Below, piece after piece: positions 6,251-6,975 of a DNA stretch of 6,975 nucleotides. The notes under the pieces were generated by a model. The model was not told the DNA's origin, ran no database searches, and worked only from the letters and a program-made list of their open reading frames with translations. The stretch's first letter is position 1. Each line of letters opens with the position of its first letter. Source of the DNA: Bacteriovoracaceae bacterium UBA4573 (GTDB lineage Bacteria; Bdellovibrionota; UBA1018; UBA923); NCBI GenBank assembly GCA_002387735.1, contig DGKJ01000091.1, forward strand, positions 1 to 6,975, given 5' to 3'. A program made the position numbers and the translations under genes.

Positions 6251-6975
6251 ATGAAAATTTTATCGCTGCTATTCGTAGCGTCGCTCGGCGCGACAATGGC
6301 TTCTGCCAGCCCTACGGGTGGGCTGTTTCCTTATCTTTACGACCAGCACGGCCGCAAAGTGATCGAAGATGAATCGAACTATTCGGATGTTTACTGGACC
6401 AAACTCAACACCAAAACCGGAAAACGCTATACCGGGGTAGGGGTACTAGAGTTTACCTTTCTCGATGATTCGTTGCCCGAGAATCTGGGCGATATTAACG
6501 CGCAGGGTTGTAGTGCGGCTTTTATTAAACCTTCCAAGAGCAAATCGTCGGCACCCGCTTATGTTCTAACGGCGGGACACTGTTACGTTTCATTGAGCGG
6601 GGCTGTGGCCGAGGCGGATCAAGTCATCGTAGACGAACCCGCCTTGGGACGAGTGCGGTTCATGCGCTTTTCGGATGCGAAAAGCTATATCGAAGTACGA
6701 ACTAAACGGTGGGTTTACGCCACTCTTAAAGGCGTAGACATCGCGATTCTTGAACTAGATGCGACTTTCGGAGAACTTGAAAAACAAGGCGTCATTCCGC
6801 TAGAAATTTCAGAGTCCCAACCAACCAATGGCGAAAAACTGACGCTCGTCGGTCAACCGGAGTCGAGCGTTCCCGAGAATCACCGAGTATTGCATGAGTC
6901 GACCTGCTCATTTGCCGGACTGGTTTCAGACTATCGTACGGTGCAGTTAGGTAGCGTGAAGCGTTCGGTTTACGT
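6251..6975 (+). CDS. Secreted trypsin-like (chymotrypsin-fold) serine protease, 3' end missing
   Basis: Partial gene: 241 codons are present and the frame is still open at the window end. Residues 1-19 form a Sec signal peptide (MKILSLLFVASLGATMASA) with an A-x-A site, so the protein should leave the cytoplasm. The S1-type catalytic core begins near residue 62: QGCSAAFI, then YVLTAGHC gives catalytic His110, with Cys87 and Cys111 placed for the usual disulfide across the His. GVDIAILELD gives catalytic Asp163. The GDSGG serine motif would lie further on, outside the window. There is no IVGG-type zymogen N-terminus before the core; about 40 residues separate the signal peptide from it. The gene runs in the same direction as the metal permease 61 nt upstream, but a functional link is not evident. 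Substrate is unknown; a role in extracellular or prey-protein digestion is only a guess. Confidence 0.85.
   Translation, partial: MKILSLLFVASLGATMASASPTGGLFPYLYDQHGRKVIEDESNYSDVYWTKLNTKTGKRYTGVGVLEFTFLDDSLPENLGDINAQGCSAAFIKPSKSKSSAPAYVLTAGHCYVSLSGAVAEADQVIVDEPALGRVRFMRFSDAKSYIEVRTKRWVYATLKGVDIAILELDATFGELEKQGVIPLEISESQPTNGEKLTLVGQPESSVPENHRVLHESTCSFAGLVSDYRTVQLGSVKRSVY

Noticed and set aside
1..6975. A new defence, mobile or multi-gene system
   Set aside because: No repeats, integrase, transposase, nuclease or defence-type domains were seen; most genes belong to well-known core families in a common order.

Overview
This window reads as an ordinary chromosomal segment of a Gram-negative bacterium with roughly balanced base composition. 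The gene order gap-pgk-tpiA-secG, an SPL-type radical SAM gene downstream in a non-Firmicutes setting, and a secreted trypsin-like protease together suggest a predatory or free-living deltaproteobacterial type such as Bdellovibrionota. That placement is an inference from gene content and protein style; no rRNA or taxonomic marker was available.

The left two thirds (1-4872, minus strand) is one tightly packed transcription unit. It starts at gap (GAPDH) and continues through pgk, tpiA, secG, an unrecognised 311-residue protein gene, and the 5' two thirds or so of an SPL-family radical SAM gene that leaves the window at base 1. Junctions are 1 nt, a 4-nt ATGA overlap, 41 nt, 5 nt and 3 nt, so transcription is probably continuous. 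A sigma70-like promoter (TTGGAA, 17-nt spacer, TATAAA) and a strong GGAGGA ribosome site precede gap. The first three genes cover consecutive steps of lower glycolysis/gluconeogenesis (triose phosphate to 3-phosphoglycerate). secG supplies a Sec translocon subunit. The last two genes are of unknown or only approximate function.

A short divergent intergenic region (4873-5001) separates this operon from plus-strand genes. The first is an ArsP_1-type permease of the SO_0444 Cu/Zn-efflux kind, with a CxC membrane motif, a CxxC/HxH cytosolic loop and a His/Cys-rich C-terminal tail. After 61 nt, which hold two small hairpins, comes the start of a secreted chymotrypsin-fold serine protease. Its signal peptide, catalytic His and catalytic Asp are visible; the catalytic Ser lies past the window end.

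No mobile element, CRISPR array, tRNA or rRNA was seen, and nothing amounts to a clearly new multi-gene system. The points most worth a second look are the SPL-like enzyme, which appears to have Glu where the classical hydrogen-donor Cys sits; the unassigned 311-residue protein inside the glycolysis/secG operon; and the metal-ligand pattern of the permease.
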